A DNA stretch of 64,000 nt from Streptomyces sp. Ag109_O5-1 (GCF_003814875.1 NZ_RKQF01000001.1:10416001-10480000); one strand, 5' to 3'. Counted from the stretch's first letter, positions 40,554-49,741 are shown. Notes: generated by a model not told the origin, from the letters alone. Program-made: numbers and translations.

Positions 40554-41708
40554 TCAGGCGTCGGACACCGAGTCGAACGGCACCTGGCCCCGCGAGATCC
40601 CGCGCGCGTCCGCGTCCACCGAGCGGCGCAGCGCCTCGTGCAGTTTGGCCGGGGTGAGTACCCCGAGAAAGCGTGAGCCGTCGAGGACCGCGACCCATCC
40701 CGCGTCATGCTGGAGCATCACACCGAACGCCTGCTTCAGCGGGGCGCCCACCGGCACCCATGCGGTCATTCGGTGGGCGAGTACCCGGACCGGGCCGCCC
40801 ACCGCCAGTTCGTCGAGACCGACCCAGCCGTGCAGATCGCCGTGCGCGTCCAGGACCACGGCCCACCGGGCACCCTCGTCCCGCATCCGCGCGGCCGCGC
40901 CCTCGGCGGACTCGTCCAGCCGGACGACCGGCGGCTGCTCCAGGTCGTCCGGCTCGACATCGGTCACCGACAGCCGCTTGAGCCCCCGGTCGGCGCCCAC
41001 GAAATCCGCGACGTACGCAGTGGCCGGGGTCCCCAGTACGGCCCCGGGCGTGTCGAACTGCTCGATGCGCCCCGGCCCGTACACCGCGATCCGGTCACCG
41101 AGCCGCACCGCCTCCTCGATGTCATGGGTGACCAGCAGCACCGTCTTGCGCACGGCCGCCTGCATCCTGAGGAACTCGTCCTGCAGCTGCTCCCGCACCA
41201 CCGGGTCGACCGCGCCGAACGGCTCGTCCATCAGCAGGACCGGGGGATCGGCGGCCAGCGCCCGGGCGACGCCCACCCGCTGCCGCTGACCGCCGGAGAG
41301 CTGGTCGGGATAGCGTGGACCGTACGTCTTCGGGTCCAGACCCACCAGATCGAGCAGTTCGGCGGCGCGCTCGCGGGCCCTGTCCCGCTTCCAGCCGAGC
41401 AGAGCCGGGACGGTCGCGGTGTTGTCGAGGACGGTGCGGTGCGGGAACAGGCCCACCTGCTGGATCACGTAGCCGATCCGGCGGCGCAGCCGCACCGGGT
41501 CGGCCTGCGCGATGTCCTCGTCGTCGACGAAGATCCGCCCCGAGGTCGGTTCGATGAGCCGGTTGACCATCATCATGGTGGTGGTCTTGCCGCAGCCGGA
41601 GGGTCCGACGAGAGTGACGAGTTCGCCCTCGGCCACCTCGAAGGACAGACCGTCCACAGCGGTCGTACCGTCCGGATACCGCTTGGTGACCTGCTCGAAC
41701 CGGATCAT
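40554..41708 (-). CDS. Osmoprotectant ABC transporter ATPase with C-terminal CBS domains (OpuCA/ProV-type)
   Basis: The 384-residue protein has Walker A (LVGPSGCGKTTTMMMVNRLI), Q-loop (VIQQVGLFPHRTVLDN), signature LSGGQRQRVGVARAL, Walker B (VLLMDEPFGAVDP) and the switch His (LVTHDIEEAV). A tandem CBS region makes up about residues 260-370 (WAVVLDAHGDLHGWVGLDEL, DAGWVAVLDGSRFLGVLTPA). In OpuA-type transporters the CBS pair senses ionic strength and gates transport. It should energise the permeases at 37600-38948, although it is on the other strand and separated by a hypothetical gene, so its expression must be set by a different promoter. Confidence 0.92.
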   Translation of the reverse strand: MIRFEQVTKRYPDGTTAVDGLSFEVAEGELVTLVGPSGCGKTTTMMMVNRLIEPTSGRIFVDDEDIAQADPVRLRRRIGYVIQQVGLFPHRTVLDNTATVPALLGWKRDRARERAAELLDLVGLDPKTYGPRYPDQLSGGQRQRVGVARALAADPPVLLMDEPFGAVDPVVREQLQDEFLRMQAAVRKTVLLVTHDIEEAVRLGDRIAVYGPGRIEQFDTPGAVLGTPATAYVADFVGADRGLKRLSVTDVEPDDLEQPPVVRLDESAEGAAARMRDEGARWAVVLDAHGDLHGWVGLDELAVGGPVRVLAHRMTAWVPVGAPLKQAFGVMLQHDAGWVAVLDGSRFLGVLTPAKLHEALRRSVDADARGISRGQVPFDSVSDA

Positions 41709-41790
41709 TCCCTCACGCTAGCCGCGGCCGTCGCCGGATGCTCGACGACCCACCCCGGCCGTGACCTGCCAGGGCCACCGCTTCAGGCCG

Positions 41791-42450
41791 CTACGATTCG
41801 GCCGCCGTGCTCGGCCGATCGCCGCTGACGAGCACCACCTCCAGGGTGCGCGGACCGTGTACCCCCTCGACCCGGTCCAGTTCGATGTCGCTGGTGGCCG
41901 ACGGCCCGGAGATCCAGGTCGACGGGCGGGTCGGGTCGAGGCGATCGAGGGCCTGCGGCACGGAGGACACGACCTGGTCCGGCACCCGGACGACACAGAT
42001 GTGGTGGTCGGGGACCAGCGTGATCCGGCGACGGCCCTGGTCGGGGCCCCCGTCCAGCACGATCGTCCCGGTCTCGGCCACGGCCACGGCACAGCCGGTT
42101 ACCACACTGTCGACCCGGTCGAGCTCGTCAGGCGTGCTCTCGGCATGGTCGGGGACCTGTTCGGCATCGGTCGCCGCGAGCCAGTCCACGGGCAGCCCCG
42201 CAGGCGTGACCACCTTCTTCGCACCACGCTCGGCGAGCAGCCGACCGACCACAACTGCCAGTTCACCCTCAGTGCAGCGGTGCACGATCGCCCGGTAGTC
42301 CGCCAGGTTCTCGGCCAGCAGATCCACCGTCTCCTCGACGCTCCGCTCCCCATGCTCCCGCAGGTACGCCCGCTCGACCGGCCCGTCCTCGCCCCGCACA
42401 TCGGCCAGCGCCCGCCGCACCCGGCCCAGGATCCGCTCCCTGCTGCTCAC
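41791..42450 (-). CDS. lutC: Lactate utilization protein LutC
   Basis: The 219-residue product starts at GTG 42450 (MSSRERILGRVRRALADVRG), overlapping the lutB stop by four bases. It shows the LUD domain of LutC/YkgG: VDSVVTGCAVAVAETGTIVL (about residues 118-137), then ITLVPDHHICVVRVPDQVVS and a terminal SATSDIELDRVEGVHGPRTL. LutC is a subunit of the LutABC L-lactate oxidase that feeds electrons into the respiratory chain and yields pyruvate. It is the last gene of the long minus-strand rhamnose-lactate unit. Confidence 0.92.
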   Translation of the reverse strand: MSSRERILGRVRRALADVRGEDGPVERAYLREHGERSVEETVDLLAENLADYRAIVHRCTEGELAVVVGRLLAERGAKKVVTPAGLPVDWLAATDAEQVPDHAESTPDELDRVDSVVTGCAVAVAETGTIVLDGGPDQGRRRITLVPDHHICVVRVPDQVVSSVPQALDRLDPTRPSTWISGPSATSDIELDRVEGVHGPRTLEVVLVSGDRPSTAAES

Positions 42451-43925
42451 TTCGCACCGCCCTTTCCGCCGTTCGTCCGCTGCCACCAGTCACGGAACGG
42501 CTCCGCCGGTACCGCCGGCAGATCCCGCGTCCCGCTCCACGCCCTGCCGGGACCCGGCAGCGTACGGGGATGGAGGCGGCGGCTGCGGGAGGCGAGCCGC
42601 TGGCCGGTGCGCAGGGCGGCCGGGTGGGAGAACGCCCAGCGGGCCGCGCGCATCGCCGCCCGTTCGGCCGCGTGTCCCTTGGCCGGCTTGAGCAGCACCT
42701 TGTTGCCGTTGCGGACCGCCTCCCCGCCCTCGACGACCCGCTCCCGCAGATGCACCAGCACCTCGGGGATGTCGATGGCGACCGGGCAGACCTCGTAGCA
42801 GGCCCCGCACAGCGACGAGGCGTACGGCAACGAGGCGTCGATCTCGCTCTGCGTGCCCCTCAGCTGGGGGCTCAGGATGGCGCCGATCGGGCCGGGGTAG
42901 ACCGAACCGTAGGCATGGCCGCCGGCCCGCTCGTACACCGGACAGACATTGAGACAGGCCGAGCAGCGGATGCAGCGCAGGGCCTGGCGGCCGACCTCGT
43001 CGGCGAGGGTGTCGGTGCGGCCGTTGTCGAGGAGCACCAGGTGGAACGTCTGCGGGCCGTCGCCGTCCGTGGTGCCGGTCCACATCGAGGTGTACGGGTT
43101 CATGCGCTCGGCCGTCGACGAGCGGGGGAGCGTCTGGAGGAACACCTCCAGGTCCCGCCAGGTCGGCACGATCTTCTCGATGCCGACGACCGAGATCAGC
43201 GTCTCGGGCAGGGTCAGGCACATTCGTCCGTTGCCCTCGGACTCGACGACGACCAGGGTGCCGGTCTCGGCGACCATGAAGTTGGCCCCGGAGACTCCGA
43301 CCTTGGCCCGCAGGAACTTCTCGCGAAGGTGCAGCCGGGCCGCCTCGGCGAGTTCGGCCGGGGTGTCGGTCAGCCCCTCGGGGGCCGGGCGTCCCCACTC
43401 GCCCATCTCACGCCGGAAGATGTCCCTGATCTCACCCCGGTTGCGATGGATGGCCGGGACGAGGATGTGCGAGGGCCGGTCCTTGCCCAACTGGACGATC
43501 AACTCGGCGAGATCGGTCTCGTAGGCCCGGATGCCCTCCGCTTCGAGGGCCTCGTTCAGCCCGATCTCCTGCGTGGCCATCGACTTGACCTTCACGACCT
43601 CCGGCTCACCGGTCTCCTTCACCAGCCGGGTCACGATCCGGTTGGCCTCGTCGGCGTCCGCCGCCCAGTGGACCGTACCGCCCGCCGCCGTCACCGACTC
43701 CTCCAACTGGACCAGGTAGCGGTCGAGATGACGGAGGGTGTGGTCCTTGATCTGCTTGCCGGCCTCCCGCAGCGCGGCCCAGTCCGACACCTCCGCGACG
43801 GCCTTGGCCCGCTTCGCGCGGATGGTGTGGGTGGCATGACGCAGATTCCCGCGCAGGGTCTGGTTGTTGACGGCCTCATGCGCGGCGGCCGGAAAGGCCG
43901 GCATCCCCACGAACGTCCCGCTCAT
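42447..43925 (-). CDS. lutB: Iron-sulfur lactate oxidation protein LutB
   Basis: The 492-residue protein has an N-terminal LUD domain (VSGANFMVAETGTLVVVESE, then GNGRMCLTLPETLISVVGIE). Two 4Fe-4S motifs follow, CIRCSACLNVCPVYERAGGH and CGACYEVCPVAIDIPEVLVH, and a C-terminal domain ends in WQRTNGGKGGAK. This matches full-length LutB/YkgF. It carries electrons from L-lactate within the LutABC complex at the membrane face. It overlaps lutA by four bases upstream and lutC downstream, so subunit stoichiometry is probably kept by coupled translation. Confidence 0.94.
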   Translation of the reverse strand: MSGTFVGMPAFPAAAHEAVNNQTLRGNLRHATHTIRAKRAKAVAEVSDWAALREAGKQIKDHTLRHLDRYLVQLEESVTAAGGTVHWAADADEANRIVTRLVKETGEPEVVKVKSMATQEIGLNEALEAEGIRAYETDLAELIVQLGKDRPSHILVPAIHRNRGEIRDIFRREMGEWGRPAPEGLTDTPAELAEAARLHLREKFLRAKVGVSGANFMVAETGTLVVVESEGNGRMCLTLPETLISVVGIEKIVPTWRDLEVFLQTLPRSSTAERMNPYTSMWTGTTDGDGPQTFHLVLLDNGRTDTLADEVGRQALRCIRCSACLNVCPVYERAGGHAYGSVYPGPIGAILSPQLRGTQSEIDASLPYASSLCGACYEVCPVAIDIPEVLVHLRERVVEGGEAVRNGNKVLLKPAKGHAAERAAMRAARWAFSHPAALRTGQRLASRSRRLHPRTLPGPGRAWSGTRDLPAVPAEPFRDWWQRTNGGKGGAK

Positions 43926-44677
43926 ACGGCCGGCTCCTCCTCCGTGCTCGCCAGGATCTCCGCGATGTGCACCGGACGCATGCCGGTGCCGAGCCGGGTC
44001 ATGGTGCCGCCGATGTGCATCAGACAGGAGTTGTCGGCCGCGCACAGCACCTGAGCGCCGGTCGACTCGGCGTTGCGCACCTTGTCGGCACCCATCGCCG
44101 CCGAGACGTCGGGGTTCTTCAGCGCGAACGTCCCGCCGAACCCACAGCACTCCTCCGCCCCCGGCAACTCCGCCAACTCCAGCCCCTTCACGGCCTGGAG
44201 CAGCCGACGGGGGCGGTCGCCGAGCCCCAGACCGCGCAGACCGTGGCAGGTCGGGTGGTATGTGACATGGTGCGGATAATATGCCCCGACGTCGATCACC
44301 CCCAGCACGTCCACCAGGAACTCGGTCAGCTCGTACGTCTTCGGCACCACCGGCGCCAGCGCATGGGCGAGGCCGCTCCCACGCCCCTCCGCCCGCGCCC
44401 GCTCGCCCATCCGCGGATACAGCTCCCGCACCATCGCCCCGCATGACCCGGACGGGGTCACGATCGCCTCGTACTCCCCGAAGACATCGGAGAAATGCCG
44501 GGCCAACGGCTCTGCGTCATGGCGGTACCCGGTGTTGTAGTGGGCTTGCCCGCAGCAGGTCTGAGCCATCGGGAAGTCGACCTCGACACCCAGCCTGGTC
44601 AGGAGTTTCACCACGGCGCGGCCGGTGTCCGGATAGAGCGTGTCGTTGACGCAGGTCAGGAAGAGAGCGACACGCAT
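43922..44677 (-). CDS. lutA: Lactate oxidation CCG-domain protein LutA
   Basis: The 251-residue protein contains the two CCG (heterodisulfide reductase-like) cysteine motifs: QTCCGQAHYNTGYRHDAEPL with downstream CGAMVRELYPRMG, and CHGLRGLG with GAEECCGFGGTFALKNPDVS. These bind iron-sulfur clusters in the LutA/YkgE family. It begins MRVALFLTCVNDTLYPDTGR at ATG 44677, 70 bp after the rhamnulokinase gene on the same strand. The placement directly after rhamnose genes is functionally sensible, because rhamnose breakdown here produces lactaldehyde and then lactate. Confidence 0.94.
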   Translation of the reverse strand: MRVALFLTCVNDTLYPDTGRAVVKLLTRLGVEVDFPMAQTCCGQAHYNTGYRHDAEPLARHFSDVFGEYEAIVTPSGSCGAMVRELYPRMGERARAEGRGSGLAHALAPVVPKTYELTEFLVDVLGVIDVGAYYPHHVTYHPTCHGLRGLGLGDRPRRLLQAVKGLELAELPGAEECCGFGGTFALKNPDVSAAMGADKVRNAESTGAQVLCAADNSCLMHIGGTMTRLGTGMRPVHIAEILASTEEEPAV

Positions 44678-44747
44678 CGCGGCTCCTTGAGGTCGATCAT
44701 CCGATGAGTGCAGCGTAGTGGGCGGGTGCGAGGAGCGGGAGACCCGG

Positions 44748-46196
44748 TCACCGCCTGGCGAGTCGTGCCTCGGCCGCCTCCCAGCGGGCGGTGTCGCCGC
44801 GCGGTGCGTACCGGGTCAGCGGCTGGGTACGGGTGAGCAGCCGCCGTATGTCGGCGAGGTCGCCGACGAGACCGTGCGCCCGGGCCTGGACCAGCACGTT
44901 CCCGAGGGCCGCCGCCTCCGTCGGACCTGCCACCACCGGCAGCCCGCAGGCGTCGGCGGTGAGTTGGCAGAGCAACGCGTTACGGGTGCCACCGCCCACC
45001 ACGTACACGGTGTCGACCGGGTGATCGGCCAGTCGCTGCGCGTCCGCGACCGCCCGCCGGTGAGCGAGCGCGAGGGAGTCGAGGATGCACCGGGTGATCT
45101 CCCCGGGCGTCCGCGGCACCGGCTGCCCGGACTCCCGGCACGCCTCGGCGATCCGCTCCGGCATCCGGCCGGGGGCCAGGAACACGGCGTCCCCCGCGTC
45201 CACCACCGACCGCAGGGCCGGCACGGTGGCCGCCTCGCGCAGCAGGCCGCCCAGGTCCGGGTCGCCCCAGGCCCGTACGCACTCCTGCAACAGCCACAGC
45301 CCCATGATGTTGCGCAGATAGCGGACCGTGCCGTCGAGCCCCAGCTCGTTGGTGAAGTTGGCGGCCCGGCTCTCCTCGGTCAGCACGGGCGCGGCCAGCT
45401 CCAGACCGGCCAGTGACCAGGTGCCGGTGCAGATGTAGGCGAACCGCTCGCCGAGCGCCGGTACGGCGGCCACGGCCGACGCCGTGTCGTGCGAGCCGAC
45501 CGCGGTCACCGGCACCGGCCCGGTCAGCCCCGTCTCCTCCAGCACCCCGGGCCGCAGCAGCCCGGCCGGGTCCCCGGGCTGCCGCAGCGGCGCGAACAAC
45601 CCGAGGTCGATGCCGACCCGTTCCGCGACCTCGTACGACCAGTCGCGCGTCCGGGGATCGATCAGCTGCGTCGTGGAGGCATTGGTCAGCTCGGTGCCCT
45701 GCTCGCCGGTCAGCCAGTACGACAGCAGGTCCGGGACGAGCAACAGCCGCTCGGCGTGGGCGAACTGGGCGCTCGACCGGGCGGCCACCAGTTGGTAGAG
45801 GGTGTTGAAGGGCGCGTACTGCAACCCGGTGCGGGCGTACAGCTCCGCGGCCGGCAGGGTCGCCCACACCTTCTCGGCTACGCCCTCCGTCCTGGCGTCC
45901 CGGTAGTGCACCGGGTTGCCGAGCAGCGCCCCCCCGGCGTCCAGCAGCCCGTAGTCCACGGCCCAGCTGTCGAGGCCGACGGAGTCCACCTGTCCTGCCG
46001 CCCGCAGCCCCTCCAACACCCCCGCGTACAGGGCGAGTACGTCCCAGCGCAGCCCCTCCGGCACCCGCACCGGCCGGTTCACGAACCGGTGCGCCTCGGA
46101 CAGCTCCAGCGAGTCCGTGCTCACCCGGCCGACCATGACCCGCCCACTGGACGCGCCCAGATCGACCGCGGCGTACGCCCTCAGACCAGCGCTCAT
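44748..46196 (-). CDS. rhaB: Rhamnulokinase
   Basis: The 482-residue kinase starts MSAGLRAYAAVDLGASSGRV at ATG 46196. It has FGGY-family ATP and substrate motifs: AVDLGASSGRVMVGRV, catalytic Asp region VGLDSWAVDYGLLDAGG, YICTGTWSLAGLELAAPVL and VVGGGTRNALLCQLTADACG. The DSWAVDYGLLD and NxxxTQLIDPRTRDW blocks are specific to rhamnulokinases. It phosphorylates L-rhamnulose to L-rhamnulose-1-phosphate, the substrate of the aldolase encoded upstream. Its ATG overlaps the aldolase stop by four bases. Confidence 0.95.
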   Translation of the reverse strand: MSAGLRAYAAVDLGASSGRVMVGRVSTDSLELSEAHRFVNRPVRVPEGLRWDVLALYAGVLEGLRAAGQVDSVGLDSWAVDYGLLDAGGALLGNPVHYRDARTEGVAEKVWATLPAAELYARTGLQYAPFNTLYQLVAARSSAQFAHAERLLLVPDLLSYWLTGEQGTELTNASTTQLIDPRTRDWSYEVAERVGIDLGLFAPLRQPGDPAGLLRPGVLEETGLTGPVPVTAVGSHDTASAVAAVPALGERFAYICTGTWSLAGLELAAPVLTEESRAANFTNELGLDGTVRYLRNIMGLWLLQECVRAWGDPDLGGLLREAATVPALRSVVDAGDAVFLAPGRMPERIAEACRESGQPVPRTPGEITRCILDSLALAHRRAVADAQRLADHPVDTVYVVGGGTRNALLCQLTADACGLPVVAGPTEAAALGNVLVQARAHGLVGDLADIRRLLTRTQPLTRYAPRGDTARWEAAEARLARR

Positions 46197-48232
46197 CGCA
46201 GGAACGCGGCCGCCACACCCGCGTCGACGGGGACGTGCAGCCCGGTGGTGTGGGTGAGTTCCCCGCCCGTCAGCGCGAACACGGCGTTCGCCACATGCTC
46301 GGGCAGCACCTCGCGCTTGAGGATGGTCCGTTGAGCGTAGAACTCGCCCAGCTTCGACTCCTCCACCCCGTACACGGCGGCCCGCTGGGCGCCCCATCCG
46401 CCGGCGAAGATCCCCGACCCCCGCACCACACCATCGGGGTTGACCCCGTTGACCCGGATCCCGTGCTCGCCCAACTCGGCGGCCAGCAAGCGCACTTGGT
46501 GAGCCTGGTCCGCCTTGGTGGCCGAGTAGGCGATGTTGTTGGGCCCGGCGAACACAGCGTTCTTCGAGGCGATATAGACGATGTCACCGCCCAGCCCCTG
46601 CGCGATCATCACCCGGGCCGCCTCCCGCGACACCAGGAAGGAGCCGCGGGCCATGATGTCGTGCTGCAGGTCCCAGTCCTTCGCGGAAGTCTCCAGCAGC
46701 GGCTTGGAGATGGAGATCCCCGCGTTGTTGACGACGAGGTCGACCCCGCCGAAGGCGAGGGCGGCGGCCCGGAAGGCGGCGGCGATCTGCTCCTCGTCCG
46801 TCACGTCGACGGTGACGGCCACGGCCTTGTCGGACCCGCCGAGCTCCTCCGCGACCCCGGCCGCACTCTCGGTGTTCAGATCGGCGACGACGACACACGC
46901 CCCTTCGGCCGCCAGTCGATGTGCGATCGCCTTCCCGATCCCGCTGCCGGCCCCCGTCACCAGCGCCACCCGGGTCGCGAGCGCCTTGGGCTTCGGCATC
47001 CGCTGCAGCTTGGCCTCCTCCAGCGCCCAGTACTCGATCCGGAACTTCTCCGACTCCTCGATCGGCGCGTACGTCGACACGGCTTCGGCCCCGCGCATCA
47101 CATTGACGGCGTTGACATAGAACTCGCCCGCGACCCGGGCGGTCTGCTTGTCCTTCCCGAAGCTGAACATGCCGACGCCTGGTACGAGCACGATCGCCGG
47201 GTCGGCCCCGCGCATGGCGGGGGAGTCGGGCAGGGCGTGCCGCCGGTAGTAGGAGGCGTACTCCTCGCGGTAGACGGCGTGCAGTTCCTTCAGCCGGGCG
47301 ACGGCCTCGTCGAGGGGCGCGGTCGGCGGAAGGTCGAGCACGAGCGGCCGTACCTTCGTCCGCAGGAAGTGGTCCGGGCAGGAGGTGCCCAGGGCGGCGA
47401 GCCGCGGGTGCTCGGCCCGCGCCAGGAAGTCCAGGACCACCTCGGCGTCGGTGAAGTGCCCGACCTGCGCCCGGTCCTGGGAGGCGACGGCACGGACGTA
47501 CGGCGCGAGGGCGGCAGCCCGCTCCCGCCGCTCGGCCTCGGGCAGCGCGCCGTACCCCTCGATCACGGGCCCGAAGGGCTCCGCCTTGCCGCGCTCGGCG
47601 AGGAGGGCCTCGGCGGTACGGATGATGCGCAGCGAGTTCCGCTCGCACTCCTTTGAGCTGTCGCCCCAGGCGGTGATCCCGTGCCCGCCGAGGATGCAGC
47701 CGACCGCCTGCGGGTTGGCGGCCTTGACGGCGGCGATGTCCAGCCCCAGCTGGAACCCCGGCCGCCGCCACGGCACCCACACCACGCTGTCCCCGAAACA
47801 CTCGGCGGTCAGCTTCTCCCCGTCGGCGGCACACGCCAGCGCGATCCCGGAGTCCGGGTGCAGATGGTCGACGTGCGGGGCGTCGACGAGCCCGTGCATG
47901 GCGGTGTCGATGGAGGGAGCGGCCCCGCCCTTGCCGTGCAGGCAGTAGTCGAAGGCGGCGACCATCTCGTCCTCGCGCTCGACACCCGGGTAGACACCGG
48001 TGAGCGCCCGGAGCCGGTCGAGCCGCAGCACGGCAAGCCCGGCCTCGGTGAGCGTCCCGAGATCCCCACCGGACCCCTTCACCCACATCAGCTCGACATC
48101 GCCCCCGGTCACGGGGTCGGTGGCGGTGCCTTTGGCGGAGGCGTTCCCGCCGGCGTAGTTCGTGTTGCGAGGATCAGCACCGAGCCGATGGGAACGAGAG
48201 AGAAGAGCGGCGGCTTCGGGGTGTGTGGTCAT
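46193..48232 (-). CDS. Fused rhamnulose-1-phosphate aldolase/lactaldehyde dehydrogenase
   Basis: The 679-residue protein is a two-domain fusion. Residues about 1-420 form a class II aldolase/adducin-like domain with metal ligands in HVDHLHPDSGIA and the LGGHGITAWG loop. Residues about 425-679 form an SDR domain with TGAGSGIGKAIA, VNNAGIS, catalytic Tyr/Lys in NIAYSATKADQAHQ and a C-terminal LHVPVDAGVAAAFLR. The aldolase half splits rhamnulose-1-phosphate into DHAP and L-lactaldehyde. The SDR half is expected to oxidise lactaldehyde to lactate, as in the bacterial RhaEW-type enzymes. ATG 48232 (MTTHPEAAALLSRSHRLGAD) is chosen over 48265 because family similarity begins there. Confidence 0.93.
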   Translation of the reverse strand: MTTHPEAAALLSRSHRLGADPRNTNYAGGNASAKGTATDPVTGGDVELMWVKGSGGDLGTLTEAGLAVLRLDRLRALTGVYPGVEREDEMVAAFDYCLHGKGGAAPSIDTAMHGLVDAPHVDHLHPDSGIALACAADGEKLTAECFGDSVVWVPWRRPGFQLGLDIAAVKAANPQAVGCILGGHGITAWGDSSKECERNSLRIIRTAEALLAERGKAEPFGPVIEGYGALPEAERRERAAALAPYVRAVASQDRAQVGHFTDAEVVLDFLARAEHPRLAALGTSCPDHFLRTKVRPLVLDLPPTAPLDEAVARLKELHAVYREEYASYYRRHALPDSPAMRGADPAIVLVPGVGMFSFGKDKQTARVAGEFYVNAVNVMRGAEAVSTYAPIEESEKFRIEYWALEEAKLQRMPKPKALATRVALVTGAGSGIGKAIAHRLAAEGACVVVADLNTESAAGVAEELGGSDKAVAVTVDVTDEEQIAAAFRAAALAFGGVDLVVNNAGISISKPLLETSAKDWDLQHDIMARGSFLVSREAARVMIAQGLGGDIVYIASKNAVFAGPNNIAYSATKADQAHQVRLLAAELGEHGIRVNGVNPDGVVRGSGIFAGGWGAQRAAVYGVEESKLGEFYAQRTILKREVLPEHVANAVFALTGGELTHTTGLHVPVDAGVAAAFLR

Positions 48233-48285
48233 GAAGTTTCCCAATTTCTTGAAGGAGGGGGACACCAGTGCGCCCCGTCAGCGGC

Positions 48286-48339
48286 TCTGGGGGTACCCCC
48301 GGTCGAAGGCTGGGGGAGGAACTGCGCGACCAGCCACAT
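48286..48339. repeat. Inverted copy of a 52-bp Streptomyces intergenic repeat
   Basis: GGGGGTACCCCC (48289-48300) is followed by GAAGGCTGGGGGAGGAACTG then CGCGACCAGCCACAT. The reverse complement recurs at 53364-53416 with about one mismatch. It sits between rhaI and the aldolase gene and can fold into a hairpin, so it may attenuate or stabilise the message. Confidence 0.75.
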
Positions 48340-48379
48340 CCGGCCCGCACTCCGCGTCGAAACAGATCAGGGCAGACGC

Positions 48380-49540
48380 TTACGCCCCCCACCCCGCCTG
48401 CTGTCCTCCAACACGCTCAGCGACAATCTTCTCGGCCCACCCAGACCGGCGGTACGCGGCAAGCGGGTCGGGGTCCAACCCCATCTCCGCCCGCACCTCC
48501 CGCAGCAACGGCCGCACATCCGTGTCGTACGCGTCCATCAGCACCGCGTTCGCGGCCAGAACATCCCCCGCGGCCTGGGCCTCGCCCAATGCCCCCCGGT
48601 CCACCAGCAACGCCTTCGCCGTCGCCTCCTGCACGTTCATCACCGACCGGATGATCGCCGGGATCTTCGCCTCGATGTTGTGACACTGGTCGAGCATGAA
48701 GGCGACCTCGGAGGTGAACCCGCCCCCGCCCACCACCTCGAACATGATCCGGAACAACTGGAACGGATCCGCGGCCCCGACCATGAGGTCGTCGTCCGCG
48801 TAGAACCGGGAGTTGAAGTCGAAGCCGCCGAGCTTCCCCTCCCGCAGCAGCGTGGCGACGATGAACTCGATGTTGGTGCCCGGCGCGTGGTGCCCGGTGT
48901 CGACGACGACCTGCGCCTTCGGCCCCAGCTTCAGACAGTGCGCGTAGGCCGTGCCCCAGTCCGGCACATCGGTCGTGTAGAAGGACGGCTCGAAGAGCTT
49001 GTACTCCAGCAGCATCCGCTGCCCGTCGCCCAGCCGTGCGTACACCTCCGCCAGGCCCTCGGCCAGCCGGTCCTGCCGCCCCCGGATGTCGTCCTGCCCG
49101 GGGTAGTTCGTGCCGTCGGCGAACCACAGCTTCAGGTCCTTCGACCCTGTCGCGTCCATGATGTCGACGCACTCCAGCAGATGACCGACGGCCTTGCGCC
49201 GCACCGCCGCGTCGGGATGGCAGATGCTGCCCAGCTTGTAGTCGTCGTCCTGGAACGTGTTGGAGTTGATCGCCCCCAGCTTCAGCCCGCGCTGCTCGGC
49301 GTGCTTGGCCAGGTCCGCGTAATCGTCCACCTTGTCCCAGGGGATGTGCAGCGCCACCGTCGGCGCCACCCCGGTCACCGCGTGGACCTGCGCCGCGTCG
49401 TCCAGCTTCTCCTTCGGCGAGCGCGGCACGCCCTGCTGGGCGAACACCTTGAAGCGGGTCCCCGAGTTTCCGTACGCCCACGACGGCGTCTCGACGGCCT
49501 GGGTCTTCAGCGCGGCCTTCACCGCGACGAGGTCGGTCAC
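48380..49540 (-). CDS. rhaI: L-rhamnose isomerase
   Basis: The 386-residue product starts at GTG 49540 (MTDLVAVKAALKTQAVETPS). It has the xylose isomerase-like TIM barrel of the RhaI class: VALHIPWDKVDDYADLA, LKLWFADGTNYPGQDDIRGR, MLLEYKLFEPSFYTTDVPDW with the catalytic/metal Glu, VVVDTGHHAPGTNIEFIVAT and GGFDFNSRFYADDDLMVGAA with metal-binding His/Asp residues. It interconverts L-rhamnose and L-rhamnulose with manganese or similar ions. It is the first gene of the minus-strand rhamnose-lactate unit and is divergent from the rhamnose importer. Confidence 0.94.
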   Translation of the reverse strand: MTDLVAVKAALKTQAVETPSWAYGNSGTRFKVFAQQGVPRSPKEKLDDAAQVHAVTGVAPTVALHIPWDKVDDYADLAKHAEQRGLKLGAINSNTFQDDDYKLGSICHPDAAVRRKAVGHLLECVDIMDATGSKDLKLWFADGTNYPGQDDIRGRQDRLAEGLAEVYARLGDGQRMLLEYKLFEPSFYTTDVPDWGTAYAHCLKLGPKAQVVVDTGHHAPGTNIEFIVATLLREGKLGGFDFNSRFYADDDLMVGAADPFQLFRIMFEVVGGGGFTSEVAFMLDQCHNIEAKIPAIIRSVMNVQEATAKALLVDRGALGEAQAAGDVLAANAVLMDAYDTDVRPLLREVRAEMGLDPDPLAAYRRSGWAEKIVAERVGGQQAGWGA

Positions 49541-49563
49541 TTAGGGGCTCCCGGGGTGAATGA

Positions 49564-49575
49564 TGAAACGATTCA
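49564..49575. promoter_or_regulatory. Candidate RhaR-type LacI operator before rhaI
   Basis: TGAAACGATTCA, a near-palindrome with a central CG step, lies 24 bp upstream of the rhaI GTG. It resembles the second site at 49730-49741 and a looser one at 57488-57503 beyond the lacI gene. These fit a LacI-family regulator acting on the divergent region. Confidence 0.6.
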
Positions 49576-49685
49576 GAACGGCAAAGTATGAGTCCGTCGA
49601 AGGGGTGTCAAGGACTCCGGCCAACCCCGTTTTCCGTGACTCCGCCGTGACCTTCGACTATCGAAATTTTTTCGACACGGACCCA

Positions 49686-49715
49686 TTGACGTGACATGCC
49701 CGTGGTGCCTACGGT
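49686..49715 (+). promoter_or_regulatory. Probable promoter of the rhamnose importer operon
   Basis: TTGACG at 49686-49691 and TACGGT at 49710-49715, 18 bp apart, form a plausible vegetative promoter. The palindrome at 49730-49741 falls just after the expected transcript start, an ideal position for repression. Confidence 0.5.
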
Positions 49716-49729
49716 CCCGGCAATCCAGT

Positions 49730-49741
49730 TGAAACCTTTCA
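49730..49741. promoter_or_regulatory. Candidate LacI operator before the rhamnose importer
   Basis: TGAAACCTTTCA has perfect TGAAA/TTTCA arms. It is 53 bp upstream of the ATPase ATG and about 15 bp downstream of the proposed -10, where bound repressor would block the start of transcription. Confidence 0.6.

Noticed and set aside
42570..44054. 494-codon plus-strand frame
   Set aside because: Antisense to lutB and lutA.
46235..47656. 473-codon plus-strand frame
   Set aside because: Antisense to the aldolase/dehydrogenase fusion; composition shows shadow coding.
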